NCBI RefSeq assembly: GCF_041595635.1
Contig: NZ_JBFHJW010000001.1
Span: 62,001-126,000, forward strand
Reading direction: 5' to 3'
DNA length: 64,000 bases
Origin: Labilibaculum sp041595635
GTDB taxonomy: Bacteria > Bacteroidota > Bacteroidia > Bacteroidales > Marinifilaceae
Made by a program: the position numbers and the translations under genes. The notes beneath the pieces were generated by a model. The model was given only the letters and a program-made list of their open reading frames with translations, ran no database searches and had not been told where the DNA came from. This document shows positions 44,803-54,750 of the stretch, piece after piece; the stretch's first letter is position 1, and each line of letters starts with the position of its first letter.

Positions 44803-47800
44803 GTTTTACAGATGCTGTTTTGAAACGGCGAAAAGTACTCCTCTTTGTATTAATTGCGATTGCATTTGGAGGAGTAGCGGCTTTCTTTAAATTGGGAAAG
44901 CTAGAAGATGCAGAAATTAGTGTGAAAACGGCTTTGGTTATTACGCAGTATCCGGGTGCTTCGCCTCATGAGGTGGAGTTGAGAGTAACCGATATTTTAG
45001 AAACTGCCATACAGTCAATGGACAATATAGATAATATTGAATCCAGATCGATGGCAGGATACTCTGAAATTACCGTTAATATTGATAAATCGGTAAAAAC
45101 AAAAGAGCTTCCACAGATATGGGATGTTTTAAGACGTAAGGTAAACGACATAAGTGTTGCTATGCCTCAGGGAGCATCTACACCAATGGTTGTTGACGAT
45201 TTTGGTGATGTATATGGAATCTTTCTGGCTCTGAATGGGGATGGTTTTTCTGATGAGGAAATTCAGGATTATTCACGATATATGAAACGCGAACTTTTAC
45301 TGGTAAGTGGAGTAAAGAGAATCGATCTTTTTGGGGAACAGCAAAGCTGTATCAATGTAGAGTTGTCGCAAGAAAAGATGGCTTATTTGGGAATACATCC
45401 TGCCAGTATAATTCAAATTTTGAACAACCAAAACGAGATTGTTGATCCAGGTAGTTTGAAAGTGGGGGGTGATAGAATTCGGATTGCTTCGGAAGGCAGT
45501 TTTCATAAGTTAGATGATTTAAAGAATATCTTGATTTCTGCTTATGGTGAAAATTCGATTTATTTAAAAGATGTTGCCGATATAAAAGAAGACTATGTTA
45601 CGCCATATTCTAGCAAGTTAAAGTACAATAAAATTCCAGCTATCGGACTTGCTATTGCAATGGAAAAGGGAGGTAATGTTATTGAATTGGGTGAGCGTAT
45701 ACAAACGCGTATTGATGAACTAAAAGCAAGTATTCCGGTTGGAGTTAATGTAAATCGTGTTTTTTATCAACCCGAGCGTGTGGATATTGCTATTGAAACC
45801 TTTATGGTTAACCTTATCGAATCTGTACTAATTGTAGTTTTCGTACTCTTGCTGGCTATGGGCTTTAGAACTGGTTTGCTAATAGGTAGTGGTTTGATAT
45901 TTACCATATTGGGAACTTTTATTGTCATGCTTAGCACGGATATCATGCTTCAGCGTGTAAGTTTGGGAGCCATTATTGTTGCCATGGGGATGCTGGTTGA
46001 TAATGCCATTGTAATTGCCGATGGGATACTGGTTGATTTAAAGAAAGGAATGCGTAGAAATGAGGCGATGAGCAGAACAGCCAAGCAAACGGCTATGCCT
46101 TTATTAGGGGCTACAATTGTTGCTATTCTGGCTTTTTTGCCAATTTATTTGTCACCTGATGCAACAGGTGAATTTTGCGAGAGTTTGTTTCTGGTTGTTG
46201 CAATATCTCTGTTTTTGAGTTGGATATTATCACTAACACAAACTCCCTATTTTTGTGATCTGTTTTTAAGAGGTAAAAAGTACGAGAATATCGAGGAAGG
46301 TGAAGCAGATCCTTACGGAAGTAAGTTTTATTTAAAATTCCGTCATTTTGTAAAGTATTCTTTGCGTCATAAAACAATAATTTTACTGATAACAGTATTC
46401 TTTTTTGTGTCTTCAATTTTTGTATTTAAGAATGTGAAGCAACTTTTTATGCCGAATCTGGAGTACAATCAGTTTATTGTAGAGTATTTCCTGCCTGAAG
46501 GTTCAGATATCGAAACGGTTGAAAAAGAACTTGGCAGTTTAGAATCTTATTTGTTAGATCAGGAGGAAGTATTAAATGTGACAACCAGTTTGGGGGTTAC
46601 TCCGGCAAGATATACTTTGGTTAGACCATTTACAATGAGTAATTCTAATTATGGAGAGCTAATCGTTGATACGAGAGATTACGAAACTACTGTAAAATTT
46701 GGTGCTGAACTACAAGAGTATTTAAATGAGAATTATTCGTGGGCAAGAGCCAGAGTAAGATATTATTCTGCGATTTCAAGCGAAGCAATGCTCGAAGCTA
46801 AATTCTCTGGACCAGATCCTCAGGTTTTAAGAGATCTATCGGAGAAAGCTGAAAAAATAATGATAGATGAGCCAACAGCTATTAAGGTTACCAACAACTG
46901 GAAAAATCAGGTGAAAGTTTGGAATCCTCATTTTTCGCAGGCACAATCTCGTTTAACTGGAATTCAAAGATCTGATGTTTCTAATGCAATGGCTTGTGCC
47001 ACCGATGGATTGCCAATTGGCGTTTTCAGAAAAGCTGATGATATTTTACCAATCTATTTGAAAACGACTGTTGAGGAAGATAAATACATGGAATCATTGG
47101 AAAATACTCCAATTTGGGGAGCTAGACTTACTAGTATTCCTTTGCGTCAAGTAGTATCTTCCATTGATATCGAATTTGAAGATCCATTAATTAAGCGTTA
47201 CAATAGACGAAGAGCTATAAAAGCGCAGTGTGATCCTGCTCCGGGTTATAATGCTCCAGATACTTATTCGAATATTCACGATAAGATTGAGGCCATTTCT
47301 TTGCCTGAAGGTTATGATTTAGAATGGTTGGGAGAACACAAAAACAGTGCTGATGCAAATGAAAATATCGGTAAATTTTTACCACTGGCATTCTTGCTAA
47401 TGGTAATTGTTATCATGGCATTATTCAATAATTTCCGTCAACCCATTATCATTTTATCCGTTCTTCCTCTGGCATTTATTGGTGTGAGTTATGGATTGTG
47501 GATAACTGGCAAAGCATTTGGATTTATGCCCATTATAGGAACGCTTGGTTTAATGGGAATGATGATTAAAAATGCGGTTGTATTGCTTGATCAAATTAAT
47601 TTAGAGATAAAAGAAGGCAAGGATGTTTTAATCGCAGTTATCGATTCTGCCGTTTCAAGAATGCGTCCGGTAATTATGGCATCGCTTACTACAATTTTAG
47701 GAATGATTCCTTTAATTAGTGATGAGCTGTTTGGAGGAATGGCAGTTGCAATTATGTTTGGATTGTTGATTGGTTCCATAATTACTTTAATTATTGTGCC

Positions 47801-47855
47801 AGTTCTATATGCAATCTTCTACAGAGTTTCAACAAAAAATGTAATGGATTTATAA
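44799..47855 (+). CDS. RND efflux pump permease (AcrB-like)
   Basis: 1018 residues with the two-fold RND plan: TM1, a large periplasmic loop, TM2-6, TM7, a second loop, TM8-12. The proton relay in TM4 reads MGMLVDNAIVIAD (Asp401-Asn402), where AcrB has Asp-Asp; the lysine in TM10 is in MMIKNAVVLLDQ. The single-Asp pattern is shared by many pumps outside the classical AcrB group. It probably exports lipophilic compounds or bile-like agents using the proton gradient. It is the central gene of the adaptor-pump-channel operon, coupled to the adaptor by a 4-base overlap. Confidence 0.95.
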   Translation: MSFTDAVLKRRKVLLFVLIAIAFGGVAAFFKLGKLEDAEISVKTALVITQYPGASPHEVELRVTDILETAIQSMDNIDNIESRSMAGYSEITVNIDKSVKTKELPQIWDVLRRKVNDISVAMPQGASTPMVVDDFGDVYGIFLALNGDGFSDEEIQDYSRYMKRELLLVSGVKRIDLFGEQQSCINVELSQEKMAYLGIHPASIIQILNNQNEIVDPGSLKVGGDRIRIASEGSFHKLDDLKNILISAYGENSIYLKDVADIKEDYVTPYSSKLKYNKIPAIGLAIAMEKGGNVIELGERIQTRIDELKASIPVGVNVNRVFYQPERVDIAIETFMVNLIESVLIVVFVLLLAMGFRTGLLIGSGLIFTILGTFIVMLSTDIMLQRVSLGAIIVAMGMLVDNAIVIADGILVDLKKGMRRNEAMSRTAKQTAMPLLGATIVAILAFLPIYLSPDATGEFCESLFLVVAISLFLSWILSLTQTPYFCDLFLRGKKYENIEEGEADPYGSKFYLKFRHFVKYSLRHKTIILLITVFFFVSSIFVFKNVKQLFMPNLEYNQFIVEYFLPEGSDIETVEKELGSLESYLLDQEEVLNVTTSLGVTPARYTLVRPFTMSNSNYGELIVDTRDYETTVKFGAELQEYLNENYSWARARVRYYSAISSEAMLEAKFSGPDPQVLRDLSEKAEKIMIDEPTAIKVTNNWKNQVKVWNPHFSQAQSRLTGIQRSDVSNAMACATDGLPIGVFRKADDILPIYLKTTVEEDKYMESLENTPIWGARLTSIPLRQVVSSIDIEFEDPLIKRYNRRRAIKAQCDPAPGYNAPDTYSNIHDKIEAISLPEGYDLEWLGEHKNSADANENIGKFLPLAFLLMVIVIMALFNNFRQPIIILSVLPLAFIGVSYGLWITGKAFGFMPIIGTLGLMGMMIKNAVVLLDQINLEIKEGKDVLIAVIDSAVSRMRPVIMASLTTILGMIPLISDELFGGMAVAIMFGLLIGSIITLIIVPVLYAIFYRVSTKNVMDL

Positions 47856-47867
47856 GTGTTTGAAAAT

Positions 47868-49238
47868 ATGAGAAACAAAATATATAGTCTTATAGCCTTT
47901 TCCCTGATCGCTTTTCAGGGAATGGCTCAAGAAAAGCTGTCATTGAGCGATAGCCGTGCATTGGCTCTAGAATACAACCAGAAAATAAAAATTGCTGACG
48001 AAATGATTTCCGAAAATGAATCGAATGTTCGGTATGTGTTTACTCAGTTTTTACCCAGTTTAAATGCCAGTGGTAGCTACAATTACTATCACGATATAGA
48101 TGATATTAATTTTTCGGGGTCGTTTTTACCTACAGCAAATAGTTTGGCCGAAGCAGAGCAGGGAGTTTATAGTGGACTTAGTGATGTTTATTTTCCAGAC
48201 TTCAGCATCGAGATGGGTAATATCGATTATTTTTCGGCTAATTTAACGCTTACTCAGCCTATTTATATGGGTGGTAAAATCAAAAGTTCCTATAATATGA
48301 GTAAAATGGGACGAGATATTTCTACTTATAATCGAAATTTGCAATCATCCGATGTGTTGTTGGAAACAGACCAAGCATATTGGAATTTAGTTTCTATTAA
48401 CGAAAAAGTAAATCTAACTCAAAAGTATGTAGAAATGCTTACCGCTTTGGTTCAGGATTTGCAAAATGCTTACGAATTAGAGATTACAACTAAAAATGAA
48501 CTACTGAAAGCTCAGGTTCAGTTGAATCAGGCTAAATTGGATTTATTTCGCGTAAATAATCTGAAGGTTCTGTCGCAAATGTCATTGTGTCAGGTTATTG
48601 GGAAAGATTTGACGACTGGAATTGTGGCAACAGATACAGTAATAAACATTAGCGAAGAAGTGATTGATCCTGATTACATGCAAAAAGCAATTGCTCAGCG
48701 TCCCGAACTTTTAATGCTTGGAAAACAAGTTGAAATTTCGCAGGAACAGGTTAAGAATACCCAAGCAGATTATTTACCTCAGTTTGGAGTAGGAGCTTCT
48801 TATTCCTACATGAGTGATATTGAAGATTTAATAGGTTCAACGAATTTTCTTGCTGTTGAAGCTAGTTTGTCGGTTCCCGTTTTTCATTGGCAAGAACGCA
48901 AGCACAAAGTTGCATCGGTGCGTTCTCAAAGCAGGCAAAAGGAATTTGAAATGGAGAGAACTCAGGATTTAATTCGTCTAGAAGTTCAACAATCTTATTT
49001 TAAATTGCAGGAGGCCTACCAACAAATCGAATTAGCAAAAGTTTCTATGGAGCAAGCCAATGAGAACGTAGATTTGACAAAAAATTCTTATTATGAAGGT
49101 TTAGCAAATACAACAGAATTATTAGATGCTCAGGCTTTTTGGCAGCGCGCTCATACCGAATTAATCGATTCGAAAATAAATTACAAGCTGCGAGAAGTTA
49201 GCTTTTTAAAATCAATTGGAGAATTAACTGTTGAGTAG
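47868..49238 (+). CDS. TolC family outer-membrane efflux channel
   Basis: 456 residues from the ATG at 47868, 12 bases after the pump gene; an in-frame GTG at 47856 is possible but would put charged residues before the signal. Signal peptide to GMAQ. The TolC pattern of two tandem halves is visible: LSLSDSRALALEYNQKIKIA at the start, TLTQPIYMGGKIKSSY, then long helical stretches (ELLKAQVQLNQAKLDL; QQSYFKLQEAYQQIELAK) and NSYYEGLANTTELLDAQ near the end. It forms the trimeric exit duct for the RND system. Ends at a terminator. Confidence 0.93.
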   Translation: MRNKIYSLIAFSLIAFQGMAQEKLSLSDSRALALEYNQKIKIADEMISENESNVRYVFTQFLPSLNASGSYNYYHDIDDINFSGSFLPTANSLAEAEQGVYSGLSDVYFPDFSIEMGNIDYFSANLTLTQPIYMGGKIKSSYNMSKMGRDISTYNRNLQSSDVLLETDQAYWNLVSINEKVNLTQKYVEMLTALVQDLQNAYELEITTKNELLKAQVQLNQAKLDLFRVNNLKVLSQMSLCQVIGKDLTTGIVATDTVINISEEVIDPDYMQKAIAQRPELLMLGKQVEISQEQVKNTQADYLPQFGVGASYSYMSDIEDLIGSTNFLAVEASLSVPVFHWQERKHKVASVRSQSRQKEFEMERTQDLIRLEVQQSYFKLQEAYQQIELAKVSMEQANENVDLTKNSYYEGLANTTELLDAQAFWQRAHTELIDSKINYKLREVSFLKSIGELTVE

Positions 49239-49248
49239 ATAGAATGGT

Positions 49249-49295
49249 ATGACTAAATCATATATTCAAAGAATTATGATTTGGTCATTTTTTTT
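49249..49295 (+). terminator. Intrinsic terminator of the RND efflux operon
   Basis: A 14-bp stem with one G-T pair (ATGACTAAATCATA against TATGATTTGGTCAT) and a T-run of eight. Confidence 0.85.
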
Positions 49296-49305
49296 AGATT
49301 CATAG

Positions 49306-49497
49306 ATGATAGCAATGAATTATCAAGATAGAGAGAAGTTATATCAGTTTGGCCTACATAAATTAGGAACAACTTCACAAGAAAATATTAGCATTTTAAA
49401 AAATCATTTGTTTCGACTTAAAGTGAATAATGATTATGTCATAAATTCCTTTTCAGAAGTGGAAGAGTTGGTTCAATTTCTTAATAATAATAAGTAA
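49306..49497 (+). CDS. Small protein of unknown function upstream of a cyclase
   Basis: 63 residues, no recognised family. It is polar and probably helical (QDREKLYQFGLHKLG; SFSEVEELVQFLNNNK), with no signal peptide or membrane segment. It starts 10 bases after the T run of the efflux terminator and its stop is followed after one base by the start of the cyclase gene, so it is likely translated and coupled to it. It could be a small regulator of the cyclase, but this is inference; a chance frame is not excluded. Confidence 0.55.
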   Translation: MIAMNYQDREKLYQFGLHKLGTTSQENISILKNHLFRLKVNNDYVINSFSEVEELVQFLNNNK

Positions 49498-49498
49498 A

Positions 49499-50569
49499 AT
49501 GCCCTTTAAAAGACAACTTCGTTCTATCGGAACTTACTTTATTACAGTGCAGTTAATTTGGGTGGTTGCTTTTTTTTTCCTTTTGATTTTTCAAATGGAT
49601 GAGGAGAGTGAATTATCTGTTTATAAGTTTAATAATATTCTAAATGTATTGTGTTTTGGTTTCATAGCTGGCTTTATTTGGGGGCTTATCTTTAAGGTTT
49701 TCACTTCCTTTCGTAGGTTTGTTCCTAGCTACTTTTTTTCCTTGCTAATTAGTGTATTTCTTCACCTTAGTAGTGCTTGTCTGTTAATTTATTTCATGTA
49801 TGAATTAGGCGATTATTTTTTACTTGCGAATTTTCCTATTAGTTTTTCACGGCTTATTTTGATTTATCAATCTCAGTTGTTTTATGCTCTATTGGCCTAC
49901 TTCTTTATTGTGGGTTTTCTTATAGAGATTTTTTATGAAATAGACCGAAAATTAGGTCAAGGCTTGCTCGTAAAATTTTTGTTAGGACGCTATTATAAGC
50001 CCAAAGAAGAACAAAGAATTTTTCTCTTTATGGATCTAAAGTCGTCTACTTATTATGCCGAGAAACTAGGGCATTTTAAGTATAGCAGACTAATTCAGGA
50101 TTGTTTCAAGGATGTTTCTGATGCGGTTCGTAACAATCAGGCGCAAATCTATCAATATATTGGCGATGAGGTTGTTTTAAGTTGGACGATGAAAAAGGGA
50201 ATAAAGAATTTAAGGTGTTTACAAGTGTTTTATGATTTCTTGAATATTCTCGAAAAAAGAAGAGAATACTACCAAAAGGAGTATGGAATGGTTCCCATTT
50301 TCAAGGCAGGAGTTCATGCAGGCAAAGTGATGGTGGCTGAGGTAGGTGAATTAAAATCAGAAATTGCCTATCATGGAGATGCGATTAATACTGCATCGAG
50401 AATACAGGGTCTTTGTAATTCTTACAATTCCAGGTTACTTATTTCTGGGAGTTTGCATGCAGACTTGTGCAAGGAGAATAAAATTCAGCATGAATGTAAC
50501 TATTTGGGAGAAGTTATATTGACTGGGAAAAAAATTCCAACGGAAATTTATTCTCTTGCTGTAGATTAA
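49499..50569 (+). CDS. Membrane-bound class III adenylate/guanylate cyclase
   Basis: 356 residues: four to five transmembrane helices (about 13-148) and a C-terminal class III catalytic domain (about 172-340). Key residues are present: metal ligands Asp179 (LFMDLKSST) and Asp223 (YIGDEVVL), probable base-binding Lys286, and the transition-state pair Asn297 and Arg301 (DAINTASRI). It should therefore make cAMP or cGMP. The membrane part resembles no known sensor I can name. It is coupled to the small ORF before it and converges with a hybrid kinase gene, with stop codons sharing four bases. Confidence 0.88.
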   Translation: MPFKRQLRSIGTYFITVQLIWVVAFFFLLIFQMDEESELSVYKFNNILNVLCFGFIAGFIWGLIFKVFTSFRRFVPSYFFSLLISVFLHLSSACLLIYFMYELGDYFLLANFPISFSRLILIYQSQLFYALLAYFFIVGFLIEIFYEIDRKLGQGLLVKFLLGRYYKPKEEQRIFLFMDLKSSTYYAEKLGHFKYSRLIQDCFKDVSDAVRNNQAQIYQYIGDEVVLSWTMKKGIKNLRCLQVFYDFLNILEKRREYYQKEYGMVPIFKAGVHAGKVMVAEVGELKSEIAYHGDAINTASRIQGLCNSYNSRLLISGSLHADLCKENKIQHECNYLGEVILTGKKIPTEIYSLAVD

Positions 50570-53397
50570 AAGATCACCTTGCTTTCCTTTACCAAGTACT
50601 TGTCGATGGTATCCAATAAATTATTCTTATCAAAAGGGATAGCCAAAAAGTCGTCACAGCCAGCCTCAATGCTTTTTATACGATCTTCTTGCAGTGGATT
50701 GGATGTTTGAGCGATAATAGGCAAATTATCCCTCATTTTTTTAATTGACTGGCTAACATCCAGTCCATTAACGTCAGATAGGCTTAAATCCATTAGTACC
50801 AAGTTAATTGTTGGATTTTTAAGGCTTAATTCAATGGCTTTGTTTCCTGATATGGTGCGCAGTATTTTAACTTTTGTAGGTTTTAACGCTGCTTCAATAC
50901 ATTTAAAATTGTTTTCATCTTTTTCTACAACAAGAATCAGTTTATCATTCCATTTGTACGATCTTTTTTTCCTTTGATTTGCATTTGGAGCTTTCGGATT
51001 CACAGGTTTATATGGAATCGTAAAGTAAAATGTGGTGCCTTTGTCCTCTTCTGTTTCCATATTTATTTGTCCACCCATTAATTCTACAAAACCTTTCGAA
51101 ATAGCCAATCCGAGTCCAGTTCCTCCATATCTGCGAGTAAATGTTTCCTCTACTTGTCGGAATCGTTCAAATATAATCTTTTGTTTTTTCTTTTGTATTC
51201 CTATCCCCGTATCCTTAACGTAAAATTCCAATTGTGAGTCTGATATTAGCTCATAGCCAAACTCTATAAGTCCAGATGAGGTAAATTTAAAGGCATTACT
51301 CAATAGGTTGGATAGTATTTGCCGTAATTTTCGAGCTTCGGTAGTTACCAATGCATTTCTATTAGAAAGCGCCTTACTCACTCTAAATTCAATTCCATCA
51401 TCAGTGCTGTTCTCTTTGGAAAATTGAGTATGTAATTCATCAAGTAATGAATTAATGGAGCAATTGCTTTCTTTGAGATAGGTTTGTCCCGAATCAAGTT
51501 TTGAAATATCGAGAACATCATTAATGATTTTTAATAACTGATTAGAGCTTTTGTAAATAATATTAATGTAGGTATCACTCTGATCCTTTGTTCTGTCTGG
51601 TCTTTTTAGCATGTCGGCAAAACCAATGATTCCATTCATCGGCGTTCTTATTTCATGTGACATATTAGCCAAAAAAGCAGATTTTAAATGATCACTTTCC
51701 TCAGCTTTTTCTTTTGCTTTAAGCAATTCTTTTTGGGTTGATATGATTTCTGAAATATCATTAATGATAATCATTGATGAGCCATCGAATGGTACCATAA
51801 AGAATTCGCAATGACGAACATTCCCATTCTTTATGGTCATGTTAAATTCTTGTTTCTCAATGTCAGTTTGGTCTTTCTTTGCTTTTGTAATTGCTTTATT
51901 CCACGTATCTTTTACTTGATCTCTGTATTTGCGATCAGGAAAACAGGATCGATACCAATCTTCCGAAGTTTTAATATCATCTAAAGTATATTCAAATAAC
52001 TCAACAAATTTATTATTGAAGTATTCAATGTTTTGTTCGTTATCGGTAATTACAATCGGAAGGGGAGATTGATGAATCATTTTTTTCAATCTTCTTTCAC
52101 TTTGAACAATTGCCTGTTGGGCATATTTTCGGTCTGTAATATCTCTGGAGGTAGATAAAATTACATGTTTTCCTTGGAGACTAACTAATTGACTCACGGT
52201 TTCCATTGGTATTTTTTTACCATACTTAGTAGTAAAAACTTGTTCAAGAGTAATCTGTTTCTCTTTCGTTAGCCTCTTTATAGAATTTGTGATGTAATCA
52301 GTAGGTAGATCCTCTATGTAGTTTTGTGGTTCAAGCTTAAATAGCTCACCTTTTGTATAGCCAAGAACAATACAAGAAGTGTCGTTTGCCTCGATTAATT
52401 TAGAAGAATTACCTCCTTTGTATTCATGGACCAATATAATATCGGTGCTTCCATTAATCAGATTACGGTATTTTTCTTCACTTTCGGTCAGAGCAGTTGT
52501 TCTCTCGGCAACTCTTTCTTCTAGTTTTTCATTAAAGTGCCGTAGTTTTTCCGAAGAATCATGAATTTCCTGATATTGTATTCTGATGGTTTCTTCAGCT
52601 CGTTCCCTTTCCGAAATTTCGTTCTGGAGTTTGGTGTATGTTTGAGTTAATTCGCTTATAGAATGACTTAGAAGTTGCTCTTCGCTAATTTTCAGAGCAG
52701 AACCATTTCCATTGCCCTGATAGATTGCTTGAGCCTTGTATATGAAATTTTTAATTGGACGGCTAATGCTTTCCGATATTATGTAGGTAATAAATATACT
52801 CGTGAGTACGATAAGGATAGATATGATTGTGAAAATATATAACTTTCGGGTATGAGCTTCAGTTGCTTCACGGTAAATCTGCTTTGCCTGGGTTTCGGCA
52901 AAATCAGTCATTACTTTCGTTTTCTCTTTTAGTTTATTAAGGTGTTTGGCGCCTATTCCATCAACCATTTTTTTCGCTCTCGCTTCTTTTTTACTTATTT
53001 TTAAATCAATAATCTGATTTCTAAGATCTTCCCATTCAATAAATGTATGGTAGGCGATTCCAACATCGCGTTTATCACCTAAAAAACGATCGAAAACAGT
53101 ATCGAATTGACTCATTACTTTAAGATGGTACAAATTGATTGTGTCTAAGGCATGATCGAATTCTTGTTGGGTTTCGGCGAGTAGAATATCTTTCATGGCA
53201 CTTTCCATGGTTTGGATATGCGTGTTGATATCGCGGACCGCATTACTAACAGTGTAGGTGTGGGTATAAATGAATTTCGATTCGTTCCGTAGGTCCTTTA
53301 CCTGCAAAATAGATAGGATGACAAAAGACACTGTAAACAGCATTATTAAGCCGAAGCCGGCCAACACTCGAGTACGGAATTTCATTTTACTTAGCAT
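50566..53397 (-). CDS. PAS hybrid histidine kinase with C-terminal receiver
   Basis: 943 residues. Order: TM1 (about 11-32), periplasmic helical bundle (35-185), TM2 (188-210), linker and coiled coil, PAS1 (305-425), PAS2 (432-555), HisKA with His581 in FLANMSHEIRTP, HATPase (NLLSNAFKFTS, DTGIGI, GGTGLGLAI) and a receiver (about 825-943; Asp870 in LVLMDLSLSDVNG). In the receiver the conserved KP lysine is Ile (FLAIPFD), so phosphorylation output may be altered. No response regulator gene is adjacent. Start ATG at 53397; Met5 is an alternative. Confidence 0.93.
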   Translation of the reverse strand: MLSKMKFRTRVLAGFGLIMLFTVSFVILSILQVKDLRNESKFIYTHTYTVSNAVRDINTHIQTMESAMKDILLAETQQEFDHALDTINLYHLKVMSQFDTVFDRFLGDKRDVGIAYHTFIEWEDLRNQIIDLKISKKEARAKKMVDGIGAKHLNKLKEKTKVMTDFAETQAKQIYREATEAHTRKLYIFTIISILIVLTSIFITYIISESISRPIKNFIYKAQAIYQGNGNGSALKISEEQLLSHSISELTQTYTKLQNEISERERAEETIRIQYQEIHDSSEKLRHFNEKLEERVAERTTALTESEEKYRNLINGSTDIILVHEYKGGNSSKLIEANDTSCIVLGYTKGELFKLEPQNYIEDLPTDYITNSIKRLTKEKQITLEQVFTTKYGKKIPMETVSQLVSLQGKHVILSTSRDITDRKYAQQAIVQSERRLKKMIHQSPLPIVITDNEQNIEYFNNKFVELFEYTLDDIKTSEDWYRSCFPDRKYRDQVKDTWNKAITKAKKDQTDIEKQEFNMTIKNGNVRHCEFFMVPFDGSSMIIINDISEIISTQKELLKAKEKAEESDHLKSAFLANMSHEIRTPMNGIIGFADMLKRPDRTKDQSDTYINIIYKSSNQLLKIINDVLDISKLDSGQTYLKESNCSINSLLDELHTQFSKENSTDDGIEFRVSKALSNRNALVTTEARKLRQILSNLLSNAFKFTSSGLIEFGYELISDSQLEFYVKDTGIGIQKKKQKIIFERFRQVEETFTRRYGGTGLGLAISKGFVELMGGQINMETEEDKGTTFYFTIPYKPVNPKAPNANQRKKRSYKWNDKLILVVEKDENNFKCIEAALKPTKVKILRTISGNKAIELSLKNPTINLVLMDLSLSDVNGLDVSQSIKKMRDNLPIIAQTSNPLQEDRIKSIEAGCDDFLAIPFDKNNLLDTIDKYLVKESKVIF

Positions 53398-53534
53398 GCA
53401 AACTTGGTGTGTTTAGGTTGTGGGTAAAGTGATCAATTTGTTTACATTTGACGTTAAGTTAATTATAATAACGGATTTACCCAATATTTTTTATGAAGGC
53501 TCTCTTATTGCTTACGAACGGAAAATTTTTAACG

Positions 53535-53563
53535 AAAAAAGCAGCTCCTTAGAAGCTGCTTTT
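53535..53563 (-). terminator. Intrinsic terminator of the rnf operon
   Basis: AAAAGCAGCT (53537-53546) pairs with AGCTGCTTTT (53554-53563) around a 7-base loop, T run on the minus strand, 24 bases after the rnfA stop. Confidence 0.88.
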
Positions 53564-53587
53564 GAAATATAAAAGACTTGACTCTTA

Positions 53588-54160
53588 CTATACAATTCCT
53601 GAGAATCCCATAAAGGCCATGGCAAGTAAACCTGCTACGATAAGTGCAGCTGGAGTTCCTTTTATTCCTTTTGGTAAATCTACCAGGTCTAGATGTTCAC
53701 GTAAACCGGCAAATAGAACTAAGGCTAAACCAAAACCAATAGCAGTAGCTCCCGAGAAAACAACTGCTTCAAGCAAATTGTAATCTTTTTGGATGGTCAT
53801 GATTGCTACCCCTAAAATCGCACAGTTTGTTGTAATAAGTGGAAGGAATACGCCTAAAGCCTGATACAATGCAGGACTCACTTTTTTAAGAATGATCTCA
53901 ACCAATTGTACCAATGAGGCAATAATCAGGATAAACGTGATGGTTTGCATAAAACCAATGCCAAAAGCATCGAGTACATATTTTTGAATTAGATAGGTAA
54001 CAATGGTGGCTAAAATCATCACAAAAGTTACTGCTCCTGTCATACCCACTGCCGTAGATACTTTTTTCGATACTCCAAGGAAAGGACAAATTCCAAGGAA
54101 TTGCGCCAATACAACGTTGTTTACGAATATGGCGGATATAATAATTATAATATATTCCAT
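53588..54160 (-). CDS. rnfA: Rnf complex subunit RnfA
   Basis: 190-residue inner-membrane subunit with six helices. The N-terminal AIFVNNVVLAQFLGICPFLGVSKK is the RnfA/NqrE signature, including the cysteine that, in known Rnf and NQR structures, co-binds an intramembrane iron-sulfur centre with RnfE/NqrD. It is the last gene of the operon, 5 bases after rnfE and before a terminator. It is part of the sodium- or proton-pumping ferredoxin:NAD+ oxidoreductase. Confidence 0.96.
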   Translation of the reverse strand: MEYIIIIISAIFVNNVVLAQFLGICPFLGVSKKVSTAVGMTGAVTFVMILATIVTYLIQKYVLDAFGIGFMQTITFILIIASLVQLVEIILKKVSPALYQALGVFLPLITTNCAILGVAIMTIQKDYNLLEAVVFSGATAIGFGLALVLFAGLREHLDLVDLPKGIKGTPAALIVAGLLAMAFMGFSGIV

Positions 54161-54165
54161 GATCT

Positions 54166-54750
54166 TTACGCTTTTCTTAATCGGTTAATAATTGCAATTA
54201 AATAGCCTAATGCTAAGAATGCTCCAGGAGCTAATACGAATACTAACATACCGTAGGTATCGCTAAAAATTGAGATGCCGAATACTTTTCCGCTACCCAA
54301 AAGTTCTCTTACCGATCCTAAAATAGTTAATGCCATCGCAAAACCTAAGCCCATTCCGGCACCATCAATAATCGAAGGAATTACCTTGTTTTTAGATGCA
54401 AAAGCTTCGGCACGACCCAGAACAACGCAGTTTACAACAATAAGTGGAATGAATACCCCCAGTTGAGCGTGAAGAGCAGGAACATAACCAGCCATAACCA
54501 AATCAACCATAGTTACGAAAGATGCTATGATCACGATGAACGAAGGAATTTTAACTTTATCAGGAATTTGATTGCTTACCAATGAAATTACCATGTTCGA
54601 CATGATTAATACAAAAGTGGTAGCCAATCCCATTCCTAATCCGTTAATTGCTGATGAAGTTACCCCAAGAGTAGGGCACATTCCTAAAAGCAAAACGAAA
54701 ACGGCATTCTCTTTAAAGAAGCCTTTGCTGAAATTTTGGATGTTATTCAT
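54166..54750 (-). CDS. rnfE: Rnf complex subunit RnfE
   Basis: 194 residues from the ATG at 54750, six helices, with VFVLLLGMCPTLGVTSS, the RnfE/NqrD counterpart of the RnfA cysteine motif. An earlier in-frame Met (54810) would overlap rnfG by 68 bases and is rejected. The chosen start is backed by a strong Shine-Dalgarno AAGGAGG about 8 bases upstream, inside the end of rnfG, and overlaps the rnfG stop by 8 bases, suggesting coupled translation. It pairs with RnfA in the membrane core. Confidence 0.96.
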   Translation of the reverse strand: MNNIQNFSKGFFKENAVFVLLLGMCPTLGVTSSAINGLGMGLATTFVLIMSNMVISLVSNQIPDKVKIPSFIVIIASFVTMVDLVMAGYVPALHAQLGVFIPLIVVNCVVLGRAEAFASKNKVIPSIIDGAGMGLGFAMALTILGSVRELLGSGKVFGISIFSDTYGMLVFVLAPGAFLALGYLIAIINRLRKA

